Shown here piece after piece: positions 7,603 through 17,517 of a DNA stretch of 58,826 bases. Source of the DNA: an uncultured Mucilaginibacter sp. Its GTDB lineage: Bacteria; Bacteroidota; Bacteroidia; Sphingobacteriales; Sphingobacteriaceae. Below the pieces are notes generated by a model. That model had not been told where the DNA came from. It saw only the letters and a program-made list of their open reading frames with translations, and did not search any database. The position numbers and the translations under genes were made by a program. Position 1 is the first letter of the stretch. Each line of letters opens with the position of its first letter. Where the stretch lies: the NCBI RefSeq assembly GCF_903893715.1, contig NZ_CAITNG010000136.1:1-58826 (forward strand), given 5' to 3'.

Positions 7603-9216
7603 ATGAACGTAACGAGTATCAAAAGTAAATTGCTCACGCAATTTTCGCCGAAAGGCGACGAAGGCCGAATGCCTTCTTCTACCTGGTTAGGTATTTCCCC
7701 GGAGAAATGGCGATTAGGTATCACTATTTTTTCAGGTAAAATACTTGGATTAATGCTGGTTCTTGCAGCCATGATCACCTTGCCCGGATTGTTGGGCAGC
7801 GCACATGCCGCAGCACCAACACCAACCGCTATCGAAACATCGATGATGAACTCTATCAACACTACATGGACGTTGGTAGCCGCTTTCCTTGTATTTGGTA
7901 TGCAGGCCGGTTTCGTAATGCTGGAAGCTGGTTTTGCCCGTACCCGCGAAACCGTTAACGTATTAATGGAATGCGTTTTTGATACCTGCCTTTGCGGTAT
8001 CTTGTTTTGGGCTATAGGTTATGCCTTTATGTTCGGTCATGGTAACGGCTTTATCGGCTGGGGCGGATTGGCGAAAGATGGCAAGACCGTTATCGATTGG
8101 TTTTTTTTGAAAAACACTCCCGAAACTTACGAAGCTACAGGTATCCCTGTATTGGCACACTGGGTATTCCAGTTCGCTTTTGCCGATACTACTTCAACAG
8201 TAACATCGGGCGCTATGATCGGTCGTACCGGTTTCCGCGGCGATATTTTATACAGTATTGGTGTAACAGGCTTTATCTATCCTATTATTGGCCACTGGGC
8301 CTGGGGTCCTGATGGTTGGTTAGCAACCATGGGTGCAACAGGTGGTGTATTGCCAACTTTAGGTCAACCTTTCCACGATTTTGCAGGCTCAACTGTAGTA
8401 CATACCATTGGAGGTGTGGTTTCATTGGCCGGTGCAATTGTATTAGGCCCACGGATAGGGCGTGTATTTATGCGCGACAGCAAAGACGGTGGCATGCCTG
8501 CACCTCACAACTTACCGGTAGCTACAGTAGGTGCATTCTTACTATGGTTTGGCTGGTATGGTTTTAACCCTGGCAGCTCGCTTTCGGCAATGGATGCTGA
8601 TGGTATCGGCCGTATTGCTTTCAACACTACCATTGCTGCCTGTACAGGTGGTTTAGGTGCCATGTTGATGGGATTATGGTTTGGTCCAACCAAAGGTAAA
8701 TTTGATTTAGGCTTTACGCTGAATGGTTTACTGGGCGGTTTGGTTGCTATTACCTGTCCTTGCTATTGGGTATCGCCGCTTGGCGCAGTATTGTTAGGCT
8801 TTGTTGCCGGTATCGTAGTGTACCTGGGTACATTGTTGTTAGAGTACCTGCGTATTGATGATCCAATCGGTGCGGTACCTGTACACGGTTTTGCCGGTAT
8901 CTGGGGTACTATATCTTTAGGTTTCTTTGCTTGCCCCGGTATCAAATTAGGTGCTTATCCTTGCGGTTCTGCCTTATCGGGTTTATTTTACGGTGGTGGT
9001 ACCGCTGTACTGAAAGCTCAATTGATAGGTAGTGGCGCTATCACTTTGTCAACTTTCGTTGTAGCCCTGATTATGATGTGGGTAATCAACAAATTACCAC
9101 ATCCATGGAAACTGCGTGTTGAAGAACATGGCGAAACAGGTCCGGGCGGTATCGACGTATTTGAACACGGTACTGAAGCTTACCCAGACAAAATCGTTGT
9201 TGACGCTATGTCATAA
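7603..9216 (+). CDS. amt: Ammonium transporter (Amt family)
   Basis: An 11-helix inner-membrane ammonium channel, 537 residues, longer than the roughly 400-430 of typical AmtB. The extra length is an N-terminal region of about 70 residues ending in a signal-like segment (MLVLAAMITLPGLLGSAHAA). This suggests that an extension precedes a cleavable signal, or that the true start is downstream. The pore histidine pair is visible in HTIGGV (H267) and VHGFAG (H428). Other Amt motifs include AGFVMLEAGFARTRE and NPGSSLSAMD. The porin gene follows on the same strand. The usual GlnK partner is not adjacent. Substrate is ammonium by family; regulation with glnN is inferred from position. Confidence 0.93.
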   Translation: MNVTSIKSKLLTQFSPKGDEGRMPSSTWLGISPEKWRLGITIFSGKILGLMLVLAAMITLPGLLGSAHAAAPTPTAIETSMMNSINTTWTLVAAFLVFGMQAGFVMLEAGFARTRETVNVLMECVFDTCLCGILFWAIGYAFMFGHGNGFIGWGGLAKDGKTVIDWFFLKNTPETYEATGIPVLAHWVFQFAFADTTSTVTSGAMIGRTGFRGDILYSIGVTGFIYPIIGHWAWGPDGWLATMGATGGVLPTLGQPFHDFAGSTVVHTIGGVVSLAGAIVLGPRIGRVFMRDSKDGGMPAPHNLPVATVGAFLLWFGWYGFNPGSSLSAMDADGIGRIAFNTTIAACTGGLGAMLMGLWFGPTKGKFDLGFTLNGLLGGLVAITCPCYWVSPLGAVLLGFVAGIVVYLGTLLLEYLRIDDPIGAVPVHGFAGIWGTISLGFFACPGIKLGAYPCGSALSGLFYGGGTAVLKAQLIGSGAITLSTFVVALIMMWVINKLPHPWKLRVEEHGETGPGGIDVFEHGTEAYPDKIVVDAMS

Positions 9217-9257
9217 ATCAATTGAATAGCTCAATAAACTAAATAATGAATTTATTT

Positions 9258-9283
9258 AGGGGCAATATGAAAATATTGCCCCT
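9258..9283 (+). terminator. Terminator after amt
   Basis: AGGGGCAATAT (9258-9268), a GAAA tetraloop (9269-9272) and ATATTGCCCCT (9273-9283) form a perfect 11-bp stem followed by TTTAT. It separates amt from the porin gene, which would then need its own promoter. Confidence 0.8.
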
Positions 9284-9434
9284 TTATCAGGCCTCAACAT
9301 TTAAGTCTTTAAATACTATCGGTTAGCTATAACATTCAAAAATTTAGAACATATGGAGCTTTAAAAAAGATAAAAACTCACTCACTCACTCAACTCAATT
9401 TAATAATAAACTCAATCAATCTTAACTAAACAAC

Positions 9435-10490
9435 ATGAAAAAAAAGTTATTACTTATTTTAGCAATTGCAGCATCGGGCTTAGCCGTAAAGGCCCAGGAC
9501 TCGATAAAAGTTACTTCCGATGCGCCATTAGTAGTTACCGGCTCGGTAGACGCTTATTACAAAGCTGATTTTACCGGCAATAAAGTTGGTAATATCCCAA
9601 CAAGTTTTGGTAGTGATCAAAACTCTATCTCGATAGGGATGATAGACCTTGGTTTGAAAAAGAAAGTAGGCAAGGCCGCGTTCGCCGGTGAGTTGTCTTT
9701 CGGTCCACGCTCAGACCAATCTATCCCAACTGCGGGTTACCACATCCAAAATTTGTATGTTAGCTATGACCTGACTTCGGCACTGAATGTTACCGGCGGT
9801 TACATGTCGACCTTTATCGGTTATGAAGTAATTTCTCCGACAGGAAACTTTAACTACTCAACTTCGTACCTGTTCACTAACGGTCCGTTTGAAAATGCAG
9901 GCGTTAAGTTTACTTACACTTTTTCGGACAAGGCGAGCTTAATGGCAGGTATTTTTAACGATGCATGGAATGTTTACACTTCGTCGAGTGCCGTTTCTAC
10001 TTTTGGCGCTCAATTGATGTTGGTTCCGGTTAAAAACTGGACTGCCTATTTAAACTTAGCTGCGGGCGAGTACTCGGGTACCGAATTTGATTTGACCACT
10101 ACTTATCAAATTACGCCTGCCTTTAAATTGGGCTTGAACGCTGCCGATTTTACTGCTCCAACTTACAAGTCACTTGGTGTTAGCGGTGGTTTTGATGGTG
10201 TTGCTTTATACCCTCAATTGGCTGTATCTAAAGATGTTACTTTGGGCATACGCGGCGAGTATTTCACTTCGAAAACAGGTACAAAAGGTACTGCTGAAAC
10301 TTTCTCGGGTGTTATCCCTGGCGAAAGTGTAACAGGTCTTACTTTTACAGCAAACATCAAATCTGGTCCGTTAACATTGATTCCTGAAATCAGGTTTGAC
10401 AATGGTTCGAAAAGCCAGTTTGTTGACAGCAACTTTAAACCATCAACTTCGGCAGGCCAATTTTTGGTTGCTGCAGTGTACGCATTCTAA
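9435..10490 (+). CDS. Outer-membrane porin, putative beta-barrel (BBP2/OmpL-like)
   Basis: A 351-residue protein with a signal peptide (MKKKLLLILAIAASGLAVKA-QD) and alternating hydrophobic/polar strands throughout. It ends in the aromatic residue F (AAVYAF), as expected of outer-membrane barrels. The ALNVTGGYMSTFIGYE and FTYTFSDKASLMAGIFND segments fit the OmpL-like putative beta-barrel porin-2 family. Placed after amt, it may let small nitrogen compounds cross the outer membrane; that link is inference from position. A strong terminator follows immediately. Confidence 0.8.
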   Translation: MKKKLLLILAIAASGLAVKAQDSIKVTSDAPLVVTGSVDAYYKADFTGNKVGNIPTSFGSDQNSISIGMIDLGLKKKVGKAAFAGELSFGPRSDQSIPTAGYHIQNLYVSYDLTSALNVTGGYMSTFIGYEVISPTGNFNYSTSYLFTNGPFENAGVKFTYTFSDKASLMAGIFNDAWNVYTSSSAVSTFGAQLMLVPVKNWTAYLNLAAGEYSGTEFDLTTTYQITPAFKLGLNAADFTAPTYKSLGVSGGFDGVALYPQLAVSKDVTLGIRGEYFTSKTGTKGTAETFSGVIPGESVTGLTFTANIKSGPLTLIPEIRFDNGSKSQFVDSNFKPSTSAGQFLVAAVYAF

Positions 10491-10513
10491 TTGTTGATTT
10501 TTTTTTAAATTCG

Positions 10514-10542
10514 AAGCCGTCCCGAGATTATCGGGACGGCTT
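10514..10542 (+). terminator. Terminator after the porin gene
   Basis: AAGCCGTCCCGA (10514-10525) and TCGGGACGGCTT (10531-10542) form a perfect 12-bp stem with a GATTA loop, followed by TATTG. The next start codon is only 13 bp downstream. Confidence 0.8.
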
Positions 10543-10554
10543 TATTGTCTTTAT

Positions 10555-11151
10555 ATGAAGAGGAAATTGTTATTGCTGATTTTATGCGTTTGTTTGGGTA
10601 AGACAGCCATAGCCCAAAAGGATTCGCTGGCTTTTGACGACCGGGGTAAATACATTTATTATAAAGTGGTTAATGTGGCCAATAACAACGCCGATGCTTT
10701 GTTTGGCAAAGCCTTAGTTTTTTTTAAATCGGCCTTTGATAAGAATACATTGAAGTTGGCATCACAGGACAGTAAAGCCGCATCGCTAACAGGTGAAGGT
10801 TATTTTTTGGTTTCAAAAAAACTGTCGATGGCAAAACACGATGATGGTAAGATTACCTGCAAGGTTACCATCGAGATAAAAGATTCGAAATACCGGTATT
10901 GGCTTACCGATTTTGTTTTCACACCCTACCAACGCGACCGCTATAACAATATGGTGCCGCAATTGGGACTTGATGTTGATATGGAGAAGGCCAACAAACA
11001 GTACGATAAAGCTGACGTTGAACATTATTTGGACGAGTGCGGTGCATTTTCGAAGCGGGTAGGAAAGAAACTTGAACAGTTTATGGTAGAAGCACCGAAA
11101 GCTAAAAAGGATACTGTTGCCAAAAAGGTGATATCGATAAATAAATGGTAG
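10555..11151 (+). CDS. DUF4468-type exported protein
   Basis: A 198-residue exported protein. The signal peptide MKRKLLLLILCVCLGKTAIA-Q is followed by a domain with FDDRGKYIYYKVVNV near the start and a central KITCKVTIEIKDSKYRYWLTDF. This is the pattern of DUF4468 (TBP-like fold) proteins common in Bacteroidota. The C-terminus is lysine-rich. The start codon lies 12 bp after the porin terminator, so its promoter is unclear: it may overlap that hairpin, or transcription may leak through. Function is unknown. Confidence 0.7.
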   Translation: MKRKLLLLILCVCLGKTAIAQKDSLAFDDRGKYIYYKVVNVANNNADALFGKALVFFKSAFDKNTLKLASQDSKAASLTGEGYFLVSKKLSMAKHDDGKITCKVTIEIKDSKYRYWLTDFVFTPYQRDRYNNMVPQLGLDVDMEKANKQYDKADVEHYLDECGAFSKRVGKKLEQFMVEAPKAKKDTVAKKVISINKW

Positions 11152-11153
11152 CG

Positions 11154-11191
11154 TAATATTTACAAAACGCCATAACATATTGTAAATATTA
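11154..11191. promoter_or_regulatory. 12-bp perfect inverted repeat before the TonB-like gene
   Basis: TAATATTTACAA (11154-11165) and TTGTAAATATTA (11180-11191) are perfect reverse complements with 14 bp between. It sits between the DUF4468 stop and the TonB-like start. It could be an operator or an A/T-rich terminator; there is no following T-run, which favours an operator. Confidence 0.45.
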
Positions 11192-11222
11192 AACGTTATA
11201 TTCGGTATAGATTTTCGCAGGT

Positions 11223-11993
11223 ATGTTTATCCCCAAATCCGACATCTATAAAACCGAATGGCTGGACCTGATATTTCAGGGCCGCAACAAAAGCTATGGG
11301 GCTTATGAATTGCGGAAACAATACGCTTCTACTTTGTTAAAATCAATGGGTATTACAGCTATGGCTTTTTTGGCTGTATTTTTGGTGGCCGCGATCACAT
11401 CGTCTAAACAGGTAGCAATAGCGGCAGCGCCAAACCAGGGGCGATCTGTATTTGTAGATATTTCAAAACAGATAAAAGTTGCCCATACTTCTGTCGGAGG
11501 GCACGCGAACCCGGTTTTGCAACGCGGTCGTGTTGCCAACCAAGATAAATATGAGCAAAACGGAAAGCACGTTTATCCTTATACACAATCCATCCCTCTG
11601 ATACATCATAGCGATAGGGAAGCCCCGAACATTGCAAGCGTAGCACCTGTACAGCCTGTAAAAAATGCGGCGCCAAATATCGTTGATGCGCCTGATGAAA
11701 TGCCGCAACCTACAGGAGGGAAGGTAGCCTGGGCCGAGTATTTAAAACAAAACCTGAGGTATCCTGACGGGGCAGCGAGTAAAAACTTATCAGGTAAAGT
11801 GTGGCTTAGTTTTGTTGTTGAGCCCGATGGTAAATTGTCGGACATACAGGTAATACAAAGCGCCGGTAACGGTTTTGATGAAGAAGCGGTGCGCGTAGTA
11901 AACAACTCACCGATATGGCAACCCGGCTTGCAAAACGGTCAACCCGTACGGGTAAGGTATAACTTGCCCATCAATTTCCATATCGTAAAATAA
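11223..11993 (+). CDS. TonB-family energy transducer
   Basis: A 256-residue protein with a short cytoplasmic start (MFIPKSDIYKTEWLDLIFQG, then RNKSYGAYELRKQY) and one membrane helix at about 40-60. A long periplasmic linker leads to a TonB C-terminal domain: GKVWLSFVVEPDGKLSDIQV, then FDEEAVRVVNNSPIWQPGLQ and a final VRYNLPINFHIV. The RNKxYGAYxLR motif at the N-terminus is typical of Bacteroidota TonB proteins. No ExbB or ExbD lies nearby, so it may act as an orphan TonB or a periplasmic adaptor. Confidence 0.82.
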   Translation: MFIPKSDIYKTEWLDLIFQGRNKSYGAYELRKQYASTLLKSMGITAMAFLAVFLVAAITSSKQVAIAAAPNQGRSVFVDISKQIKVAHTSVGGHANPVLQRGRVANQDKYEQNGKHVYPYTQSIPLIHHSDREAPNIASVAPVQPVKNAAPNIVDAPDEMPQPTGGKVAWAEYLKQNLRYPDGAASKNLSGKVWLSFVVEPDGKLSDIQVIQSAGNGFDEEAVRVVNNSPIWQPGLQNGQPVRVRYNLPINFHIVK

Positions 11994-12085
11994 TCCCCTG
12001 TTTTTTGAGGGATAGCAATATACCAGCTATTTAAAAATACCGGTGTTTAAATGCATGTTAACTTTCCTGTTTCGGCACAAATTCC

Positions 12086-12093
12086 TAATTTTG
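12086..12093 (+). promoter_or_regulatory. Possible purL -7 box
   Basis: TAATTTTG matches TAnnTTTG and lies 28 bp before the purL TTG start. The upstream element at the right distance is only TTTC. Weak support. Confidence 0.3.
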
Positions 12094-12120
12094 GGCATTC
12101 GTTAAAATAAAGCACAAACA

Positions 12121-14343
12121 TTGGAGCAGCAGGAACTCACTACCGTACAAACAGCCAAAGATTTAGGTTTACTCCCCGAAGAATTTGAACGTATAAATGA
12201 AATACTGGGCCGCGTGCCCAATTTTACCGAGCTCTCTATTTTTTCGGTAATGTGGAGCGAGCACTGCTCTTACAAAAACTCTATCACGTGGCTAAAAACT
12301 TTGCCAAAGGATGGCCCGCGTATGTTGGCCAAAGCAGGCGAAGAGAATGCCGGTTTGGTTGATTTAGGCGATGGTATCGGCTGTGCTTTTAAGATCGAAT
12401 CTCATAACCACCCATCGGCTTTGGAGCCTTACCAAGGCGCTGCAACGGGTGTGGGCGGTATTAACCGCGATATATTTACCATGGGCGCGCGCCCTATAGC
12501 ACAACTTAATTCGCTACGCTTTGGCGATTTAAAATTGGACCGTACCAAATGGCTGGTAAAAGGTGTGGTAAAAGGTATCGGCGATTATGGTAATGCCTTT
12601 GGCATACCAACAGTTGGCGGCGAATTGTTTTTTGACGATTGCTACAATGTGAACCCTCTGGTTAACGCCATGAGCGCAGGCATTGTGAAAGCCGGTGAGA
12701 CGGTTTCGGCCACATCATATGGTGTAGGCAACCCGGTGTATATCGTGGGTTCGGCAACGGGTAAAGATGGCATACACGGCGCGGCGTTCGCATCAAAAAA
12801 TATAACTGAAGATTCTGTGAACGATTTGCCAGCAGTACAGGTTGGCGATCCTTTCCAGGAAAAATTATTATTGGAAGCAACACTCGAGGTGATAAAAACC
12901 GGAGCTGTCGTAGGCATGCAGGATATGGGTGCAGCAGGTATTATCTGCTCCAACTCCGAAATGTCGGCCAAGGGCGAACACGGTATGCGCATAGACCTGG
13001 ATAAGGTGCCTACACGCCAACCGAACATGAAGCCTTTTGAGATACTATTATCTGAATCGCAGGAGCGGATGCTTATTGTTGTGCACAAAGGCCGCGAAAA
13101 GGAAGTAGAAGCCGTTTTTGATAAATGGGACCTTAATTGTGCCATCATCGGCGAAGTAACCGATACCAAGCGCCTGCATTATTATATGAAAGGCGAACTG
13201 GTTGCTAATGTACCTGCCGATGATCTGGTTTTAGGCGGTGGTGCCCCGGTGTACAAACGTGAGTATCGCGAACCTGCTTACTACAAAACTAATCAGCAAT
13301 TTAAAATAGAGGATGTTGAGCAACCTGCCGATTTAAAAGCTGTTGCTGACCACCTGATTGCTCATCCAAATATTGCCTCAAAACGTTGGGTAACCAACCA
13401 GTACGACTCGATGGTGGGTACGGCTACCATGACTACTAATCGCCCGTGCGACGCCGCTGTAGTGGCTGTAAAAGGTACTGACAAAGCTATTGTGTTAACT
13501 GTTGACTGTAACTCGCGCTATGTGTATGCTGATCCTCAAAAAGGTTGCGCTATTGCTGTGGCCGAAGCTGCACGTAATATTACCTGCGCCGGTGGCGAGC
13601 CGGTTGCTATTACCAATTGCCTAAACTTTGGCAACCCTTATGTGCCCGAAGTTTACTGGCAGTTTGTGGAAGCCATAAAAGGCATGAGCGCGGCTTGCAC
13701 CAAGTTCGAAACGCCGGTTACAGGTGGTAATGTAAGTTTTTATAACCAGTCGACAGATGACGGGCCCGTTTTCCCAACGCCGACTATCGGTATGCTGGGT
13801 GTAATGGACGATCTGTCGACCATGATGACCTCTGATTTCAAAGAAACGGGCGATTTGATTTATTTAATCGGCGAATCAGTTAACGATATCGCTTCATCTC
13901 AATACCTGGCATCATACCATAACATTTCCGCATCGCCAGCACCTTATTTCGACCTCGATAAAGAGTATGCCATGCATCAGGTGATCAAACAACTGATCAA
14001 ACAGCATTTGATACAGTCGGCCCATGATGTTGCCGACGGTGGCTTGTACATCACCCTTTTAGAATCGGCCATGCCAAGCTATATGGGTTTTAAAATCGAT
14101 AGTGATACCGATATCCGTAAAGACGCGTTCCTGTTTGGCGAAGCGCAGGGTAGGGTAGTGGTCTCGGTTAGTCCTGACCAACAAGAAGCCTTTGTTGAAC
14201 TGCTGTCAACATCTGAAGTGGAATTTACCCTGCTCGGCACCGTTAGCACCGGCACGTTGGAGATCGATGGCGAATCATTCGGTACGGTAACCGAAGCGCA
14301 CCAGGTTTACGATAACGTATTGCAGGGGATTTTAGGCGAGTAG
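12121..14343 (+). CDS. purL: Phosphoribosylformylglycinamidine synthase, PurL subunit (small type)
   Basis: Converts FGAR to FGAM with glutamine-derived ammonia and ATP (fourth step of purine synthesis). The 740 residues match the small PurL of Bacillus type, which works with separate PurQ and PurS; neither is in this window. Motifs include [10 protein letters not shown] (about 45-54), [14 protein letters not shown] (about 86-99), GVGGINRD and a second ATP half with [10 protein letters not shown]. The start is a TTG at 12121: an in-frame stop lies 18 bp upstream and no ATG is available before the conserved [17 protein letters not shown]. The tRNA methyltransferase gene follows after 31 bp. 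Confidence 0.95.
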   Translation: MEQQELTTVQTAKDLGLLPEEFERINEILGRVPNFTELSIFSVMWSEHCSYKNSITWLKTLPKDGPRMLAKAGEENAGLVDLGDGIGCAFKIESHNHPSALEPYQGAATGVGGINRDIFTMGARPIAQLNSLRFGDLKLDRTKWLVKGVVKGIGDYGNAFGIPTVGGELFFDDCYNVNPLVNAMSAGIVKAGETVSATSYGVGNPVYIVGSATGKDGIHGAAFASKNITEDSVNDLPAVQVGDPFQEKLLLEATLEVIKTGAVVGMQDMGAAGIICSNSEMSAKGEHGMRIDLDKVPTRQPNMKPFEILLSESQERMLIVVHKGREKEVEAVFDKWDLNCAIIGEVTDTKRLHYYMKGELVANVPADDLVLGGGAPVYKREYREPAYYKTNQQFKIEDVEQPADLKAVADHLIAHPNIASKRWVTNQYDSMVGTATMTTNRPCDAAVVAVKGTDKAIVLTVDCNSRYVYADPQKGCAIAVAEAARNITCAGGEPVAITNCLNFGNPYVPEVYWQFVEAIKGMSAACTKFETPVTGGNVSFYNQSTDDGPVFPTPTIGMLGVMDDLSTMMTSDFKETGDLIYLIGESVNDIASSQYLASYHNISASPAPYFDLDKEYAMHQVIKQLIKQHLIQSAHDVADGGLYITLLESAMPSYMGFKIDSDTDIRKDAFLFGEAQGRVVVSVSPDQQEAFVELLSTSEVEFTLLGTVSTGTLEIDGESFGTVTEAHQVYDNVLQGILGE

Positions 14344-14374
14344 GCTATTATTTATCCGGACTTGACCAACTAAT

Positions 14375-15088
14375 ATGGCCGGAATTTTCCACTTCAAGCA
14401 ATTCACTGTCGACCAAAGCGGCTGTGCCATGAAGATCAATACCGATGGCGTTTTGTTGGCTGCTTTAGCTAAAGCAGATGCAGCTAAATCTATTTTAGAT
14501 ATTGGCACCGGCACCGGGGTGATCGCATTAATGCTTGCTCAAAAATTTCCTTATGCCAAAATTGATGCAGTTGAAATTGACAAAACTGCAGCAGAAACAG
14601 CCGGGGGCAATTTTAAAAACTCACCTTTTGCAGAACGATTGACCATAGCACATAGCAGTTTTCAGCATTACTTTGAACAATTTCCAGCAAGGAAATATGA
14701 GTTGATCATATCCAACCCGCCATTCTATATCAACTCGCTCCAATCGCCCGAACATCAAACCAATATTGCCAAACATACCGATGTGCTTTTTTTTGAAGAA
14801 TTAGTGGCAGGTGTTTCAAAACATTTATCAATAAACGGAGCTTGTTGGGTAATACTGCCTGTACCTACTGCAGAGTTTGTTAAGACTTCAATGTCTCGGT
14901 TCAATTTGCACCTCCAAAAAATCATCACCATACGTTCATTTGCTGAGTCAGAAGTGCACCGCGAAATATTGGTTTTTGGTTCATCGCAAACAAAGTTTAA
15001 CATCGAAGATTTTGTAATTTATGATATCCCAAAAGAATATTCCGATAGTTATAAAACAGCTTTAAAAGATTTTTTTACTATCTTTTGA
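14375..15088 (+). CDS. tRNA1(Val) adenine-N6 methyltransferase (TrmN6/YfiC-like)
   Basis: A 237-residue class I SAM-dependent methyltransferase. The N-terminus FHFKQFTVDQSGCAMKINTDG and the SAM loop DIGTGTGVIALMLAQ (about 43-57) are followed by the catalytic ISNPPFY (about 111-117), the N6-adenine methylation motif. The first segment is characteristic of the YfiC group, which modifies A37 of tRNA(Val). A different tRNA or rRNA target cannot be excluded. It follows purL closely and is followed by the phosphoesterase gene 44 bp later. Confidence 0.82.
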   Translation: MAGIFHFKQFTVDQSGCAMKINTDGVLLAALAKADAAKSILDIGTGTGVIALMLAQKFPYAKIDAVEIDKTAAETAGGNFKNSPFAERLTIAHSSFQHYFEQFPARKYELIISNPPFYINSLQSPEHQTNIAKHTDVLFFEELVAGVSKHLSINGACWVILPVPTAEFVKTSMSRFNLHLQKIITIRSFAESEVHREILVFGSSQTKFNIEDFVIYDIPKEYSDSYKTALKDFFTIF

Positions 15089-15132
15089 TTGATTATAAAT
15101 CCGAAACTGAAAATTCGACATCAAAAATAAAA

Positions 15133-15627
15133 ATGACCCGCATAGGCTTGCTCTCCGATACACATGGTTACCTTGACGATGCAATTTTCAAACATTTTGA
15201 AAACTGCGACGAAATATGGCATGCGGGCGATTTTGGTACTATTGAACTTGCCGATAAACTGGCGGCATTTAAGACCCTGCGTGGTGTTTACGGTAACATT
15301 GATGGTAAAGAACTCCGTTTGCAATACCCCGAAAACCTGCGTTTTGATTGCGAGAAGGTGGATGTGTGGATGACGCATATCGGCGGTTACCCCGATAAAT
15401 ACAGCCCGCAAGTTAAGCCACTAATTTACACTAAGCCACCACAATTGTTTATTTGCGGCCACTCACATATTTTGAAAGTAGTTTACGACAAAAAGATCAA
15501 TTGCCTGCATATAAACCCCGGTGCAGCAGGTAAACAAGGATGGCAAAGGGTGCAAACATTAATTCGATTTTGTATTTCCGAAGAAAAAATTCATACCTTA
15601 GAGGTCATAGAATTGACAAAAACATAA
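15133..15627 (+). CDS. Calcineurin-like phosphoesterase (YfcE/MJ0936 type)
   Basis: A 164-residue metallophosphoesterase. Metal-binding motifs are LSDTHG (about 6-11), HAGDFG (about 32-37), GNID (about 57-60) and CGHSHI (about 112-117). I chose the ATG at 15133. A TTG at 15085 would add 16 residues with no family match and overlap the previous gene. Substrate is unknown; relatives hydrolyse phosphodiesters. The gene belongs to the tight plus-strand run purL to fbp. Confidence 0.85.
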   Translation: MTRIGLLSDTHGYLDDAIFKHFENCDEIWHAGDFGTIELADKLAAFKTLRGVYGNIDGKELRLQYPENLRFDCEKVDVWMTHIGGYPDKYSPQVKPLIYTKPPQLFICGHSHILKVVYDKKINCLHINPGAAGKQGWQRVQTLIRFCISEEKIHTLEVIELTKT

Positions 15628-15649
15628 TGTACTTTATACACTAAGCTAT

Positions 15650-16696
15650 ATGATCGCACAAACTTTAGGGCAGTTTATTATTGAAAAACAGGCAGATTTT
15701 CCGTATGCCAAGGGTGAGTTGTCGCGATTATTGCGCGATGTTGGAATTGCCGCTAAAATTGTGAACCGCGAGGTGAATAAAGCCGGCCTGATGGATATTT
15801 TGGGTGATGCAGGCAGTACTAACATTCAGGGCGAATCGCAAAAAAAACTTGATGTTTTTGCTAACGAGCAATTTATATCAGCTTTGCAAAGTGGTGGTGA
15901 ATGCTGTATCGTCGTATCCGAAGAGAACGACGAGTATATTTATATCGATTCAGAAATTTCAAAGAACGCTAAATATATCGTCGCTATCGACCCGCTTGAT
16001 GGTTCATCCAACATCGATGTAAACGTGAGCGTAGGAACTATCTTTTCCATTTATCGTCGCAAATCAACCGAAGGCAAAGCAACCTTGGAGGATGTTTTGC
16101 AAAAAGGCGTGGATCAGGTTGGAGCGGGCTATGTCATCTATGGCTCGTCGACCATGTTGGTTTACACTACCGGCAAAGGTGTTAATGGCTTCACTTTAGA
16201 TCCATCTATAGGCGAGTTCTGCCTGTCGCATCCAAACATGACGATCCCTAAAGATGGCTATATTTATTCCATTAACGAAGGTTACTATACCCACTTCCCC
16301 GATGGTGTAAAAAAATACATCAAATACTGCCAGGTTGAAGATACTGCTACCAACCGCCCCTATACGTCTCGCTACACCGGCTCCATGGTTGCCGACCTGC
16401 ACCGTAACATGATAAAAGGCGGTATATTTATTTACCCTATTACCGCACAGGCACCCAATGGTAAATTACGCCTGGTATACGAGTGTAACCCCATGGCTTT
16501 TATCATCGAACAAGCAGGTGGTTTTGCCTCTAACGGTTACCAACGCATTTTAACGCTCGATGTTACCGAACTGCACCAGCGCTCTGCTATTTTCATAGGC
16601 TCGTGCAATATGGTTAAACGGGCAGAAGAAATGATGGCCTGCTTTTCGCCGCAGGTAACAAAAAAATCCTTCGAAGGCGTTACAAATATTCAGTAA
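15650..16696 (+). CDS. fbp: Fructose-1,6-bisphosphatase class I
   Basis: Hydrolyses fructose 1,6-bisphosphate to fructose 6-phosphate in gluconeogenesis. It has 348 residues. The class I metal and substrate motifs are [20 protein letters not shown] (about 51-70), VSEEND (about 88-93) and [20 protein letters not shown] (about 111-130). Near the C-terminus [20 protein letters not shown] is visible. Class I is less widespread in bacteria than class II, but is standard in this phylum. The opposing step, class II aldolase, is at 49.5 kb. Function is confident. Confidence 0.95.
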   Translation: MIAQTLGQFIIEKQADFPYAKGELSRLLRDVGIAAKIVNREVNKAGLMDILGDAGSTNIQGESQKKLDVFANEQFISALQSGGECCIVVSEENDEYIYIDSEISKNAKYIVAIDPLDGSSNIDVNVSVGTIFSIYRRKSTEGKATLEDVLQKGVDQVGAGYVIYGSSTMLVYTTGKGVNGFTLDPSIGEFCLSHPNMTIPKDGYIYSINEGYYTHFPDGVKKYIKYCQVEDTATNRPYTSRYTGSMVADLHRNMIKGGIFIYPITAQAPNGKLRLVYECNPMAFIIEQAGGFASNGYQRILTLDVTELHQRSAIFIGSCNMVKRAEEMMACFSPQVTKKSFEGVTNIQ

Positions 16697-16712
16697 AACT
16701 GTATTTTTGAGT

Positions 16713-16904
16713 ATGGAAAAAACTAAAATGCAAAAGCGCTTATTGCCAATAGGTATGCTTTGTCTTTCCGCTGGTTTAATCCTCAAATTTGTTGTGGAGC
16801 TGCGCGGTAATAAGCTTGACTTTTTTATTGGACTTTTGATCGGATTGGGTATTACCCTTTTGGTAGGTGGTTTTATTAAAGGAAAGCTTCAAAGTCAAGC
16901 TTGA
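16713..16904 (+). CDS. Small membrane protein of unknown function
   Basis: A 63-residue protein starting at ATG 16713 (a TTG two codons earlier is less likely). Two hydrophobic stretches, LLPIGMLCLSAGLILKFVV and FFIGLLIGLGITLLVGGFI, flank a short charged loop (ELRGNKLD), suggesting a two-helix hairpin membrane protein. It starts 16 bp after fbp, so it is probably co-transcribed. I do not recognise the family. It is convergent with rnhA. Confidence 0.55.
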   Translation: MEKTKMQKRLLPIGMLCLSAGLILKFVVELRGNKLDFFIGLLIGLGITLLVGGFIKGKLQSQA

Positions 16905-16908
16905 TTAT

Positions 16909-17379
16909 TTATAACAGACTTTCCCTATTCGCCTCTACTTCAAAAACCGAATCAATTAATAAGCCTTTTTGCTTGTAAGCATTTACTGCCATCTCATCGC
17001 AGCGCTCGTTCTCGGCATGGCCGTTGTGCCCGCGCACCCATACAAATTTAACTTGGTGTTGCTTGTATAACTCCAAAAATCGTAGCCACAGGTCCTTATT
17101 TTTCTTATCCTTAAATCCTTTTTGAACCCAACCATATATCCACTTTTTTTCGATGGGGTCAATCACATATTTCGAGTCGGAATAAATAGTGATCTGCTGC
17201 CCCGGTTTTTTCACAGCTTCGAGGGCTTTGATTACCGCCAGCAACTCCATACGGTTATTGGTGGTTTTCCGAAAGCCTTCAGATAGTTCCTTATAATGTT
17301 CGCCCGAACGTAATATAGCACCGTAGCCTCCCGGCCCCGGGTTGCCGCTCGATGCGCCGTCTGTGAAAATTTCTATCAT
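16909..17379 (-). CDS. rnhA: Ribonuclease HI
   Basis: Degrades RNA in RNA:DNA hybrids. The 156 residues match the E. coli enzyme. Catalytic acidic residues are in FTDGASSGNPGPGGYGAIL (D7), NRMELLAVIKAL (E48 region), SDSKYV (D70 region) and the late GHAENERCDEMA (D about 135). The WVRGHNGH block (H124 equivalent) is present. The ATG at 17379 is the natural start. A 13-bp direct repeat (TAGTTCATGGATC) lies right upstream. Confidence 0.95.
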   Translation of the reverse strand: MIEIFTDGASSGNPGPGGYGAILRSGEHYKELSEGFRKTTNNRMELLAVIKALEAVKKPGQQITIYSDSKYVIDPIEKKWIYGWVQKGFKDKKNKDLWLRFLELYKQHQVKFVWVRGHNGHAENERCDEMAVNAYKQKGLLIDSVFEVEANRESLL

Positions 17380-17383
17380 CGCT

Positions 17384-17410
17384 TAGTTCATGGATCATAG
17401 TTCATGGATC
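17384..17410. repeat. 13-bp direct repeat upstream of rnhA
   Basis: TAGTTCATGGATC occurs at 17384-17396 and again at 17398-17410, one base apart. It is just upstream of the minus-strand rnhA start. It may be a regulatory site or simple slippage; no other copy was noticed. Confidence 0.5.
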
Positions 17411-17517
17411 TAGGAAGAAAACCAGCACCACCAACTGTTGGTACGAAGATGCTAATTATCATCTAAAACCGAAAGCGCTATTCACCATCAACCATCAACT
17501 CTGAACCATAGGCCAAC

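Noticed and set aside
15085..15132. TTG start extending the phosphoesterase by 16 residues
   Set aside because: The family begins at [12 protein letters not shown], and the extension overlaps the previous gene.
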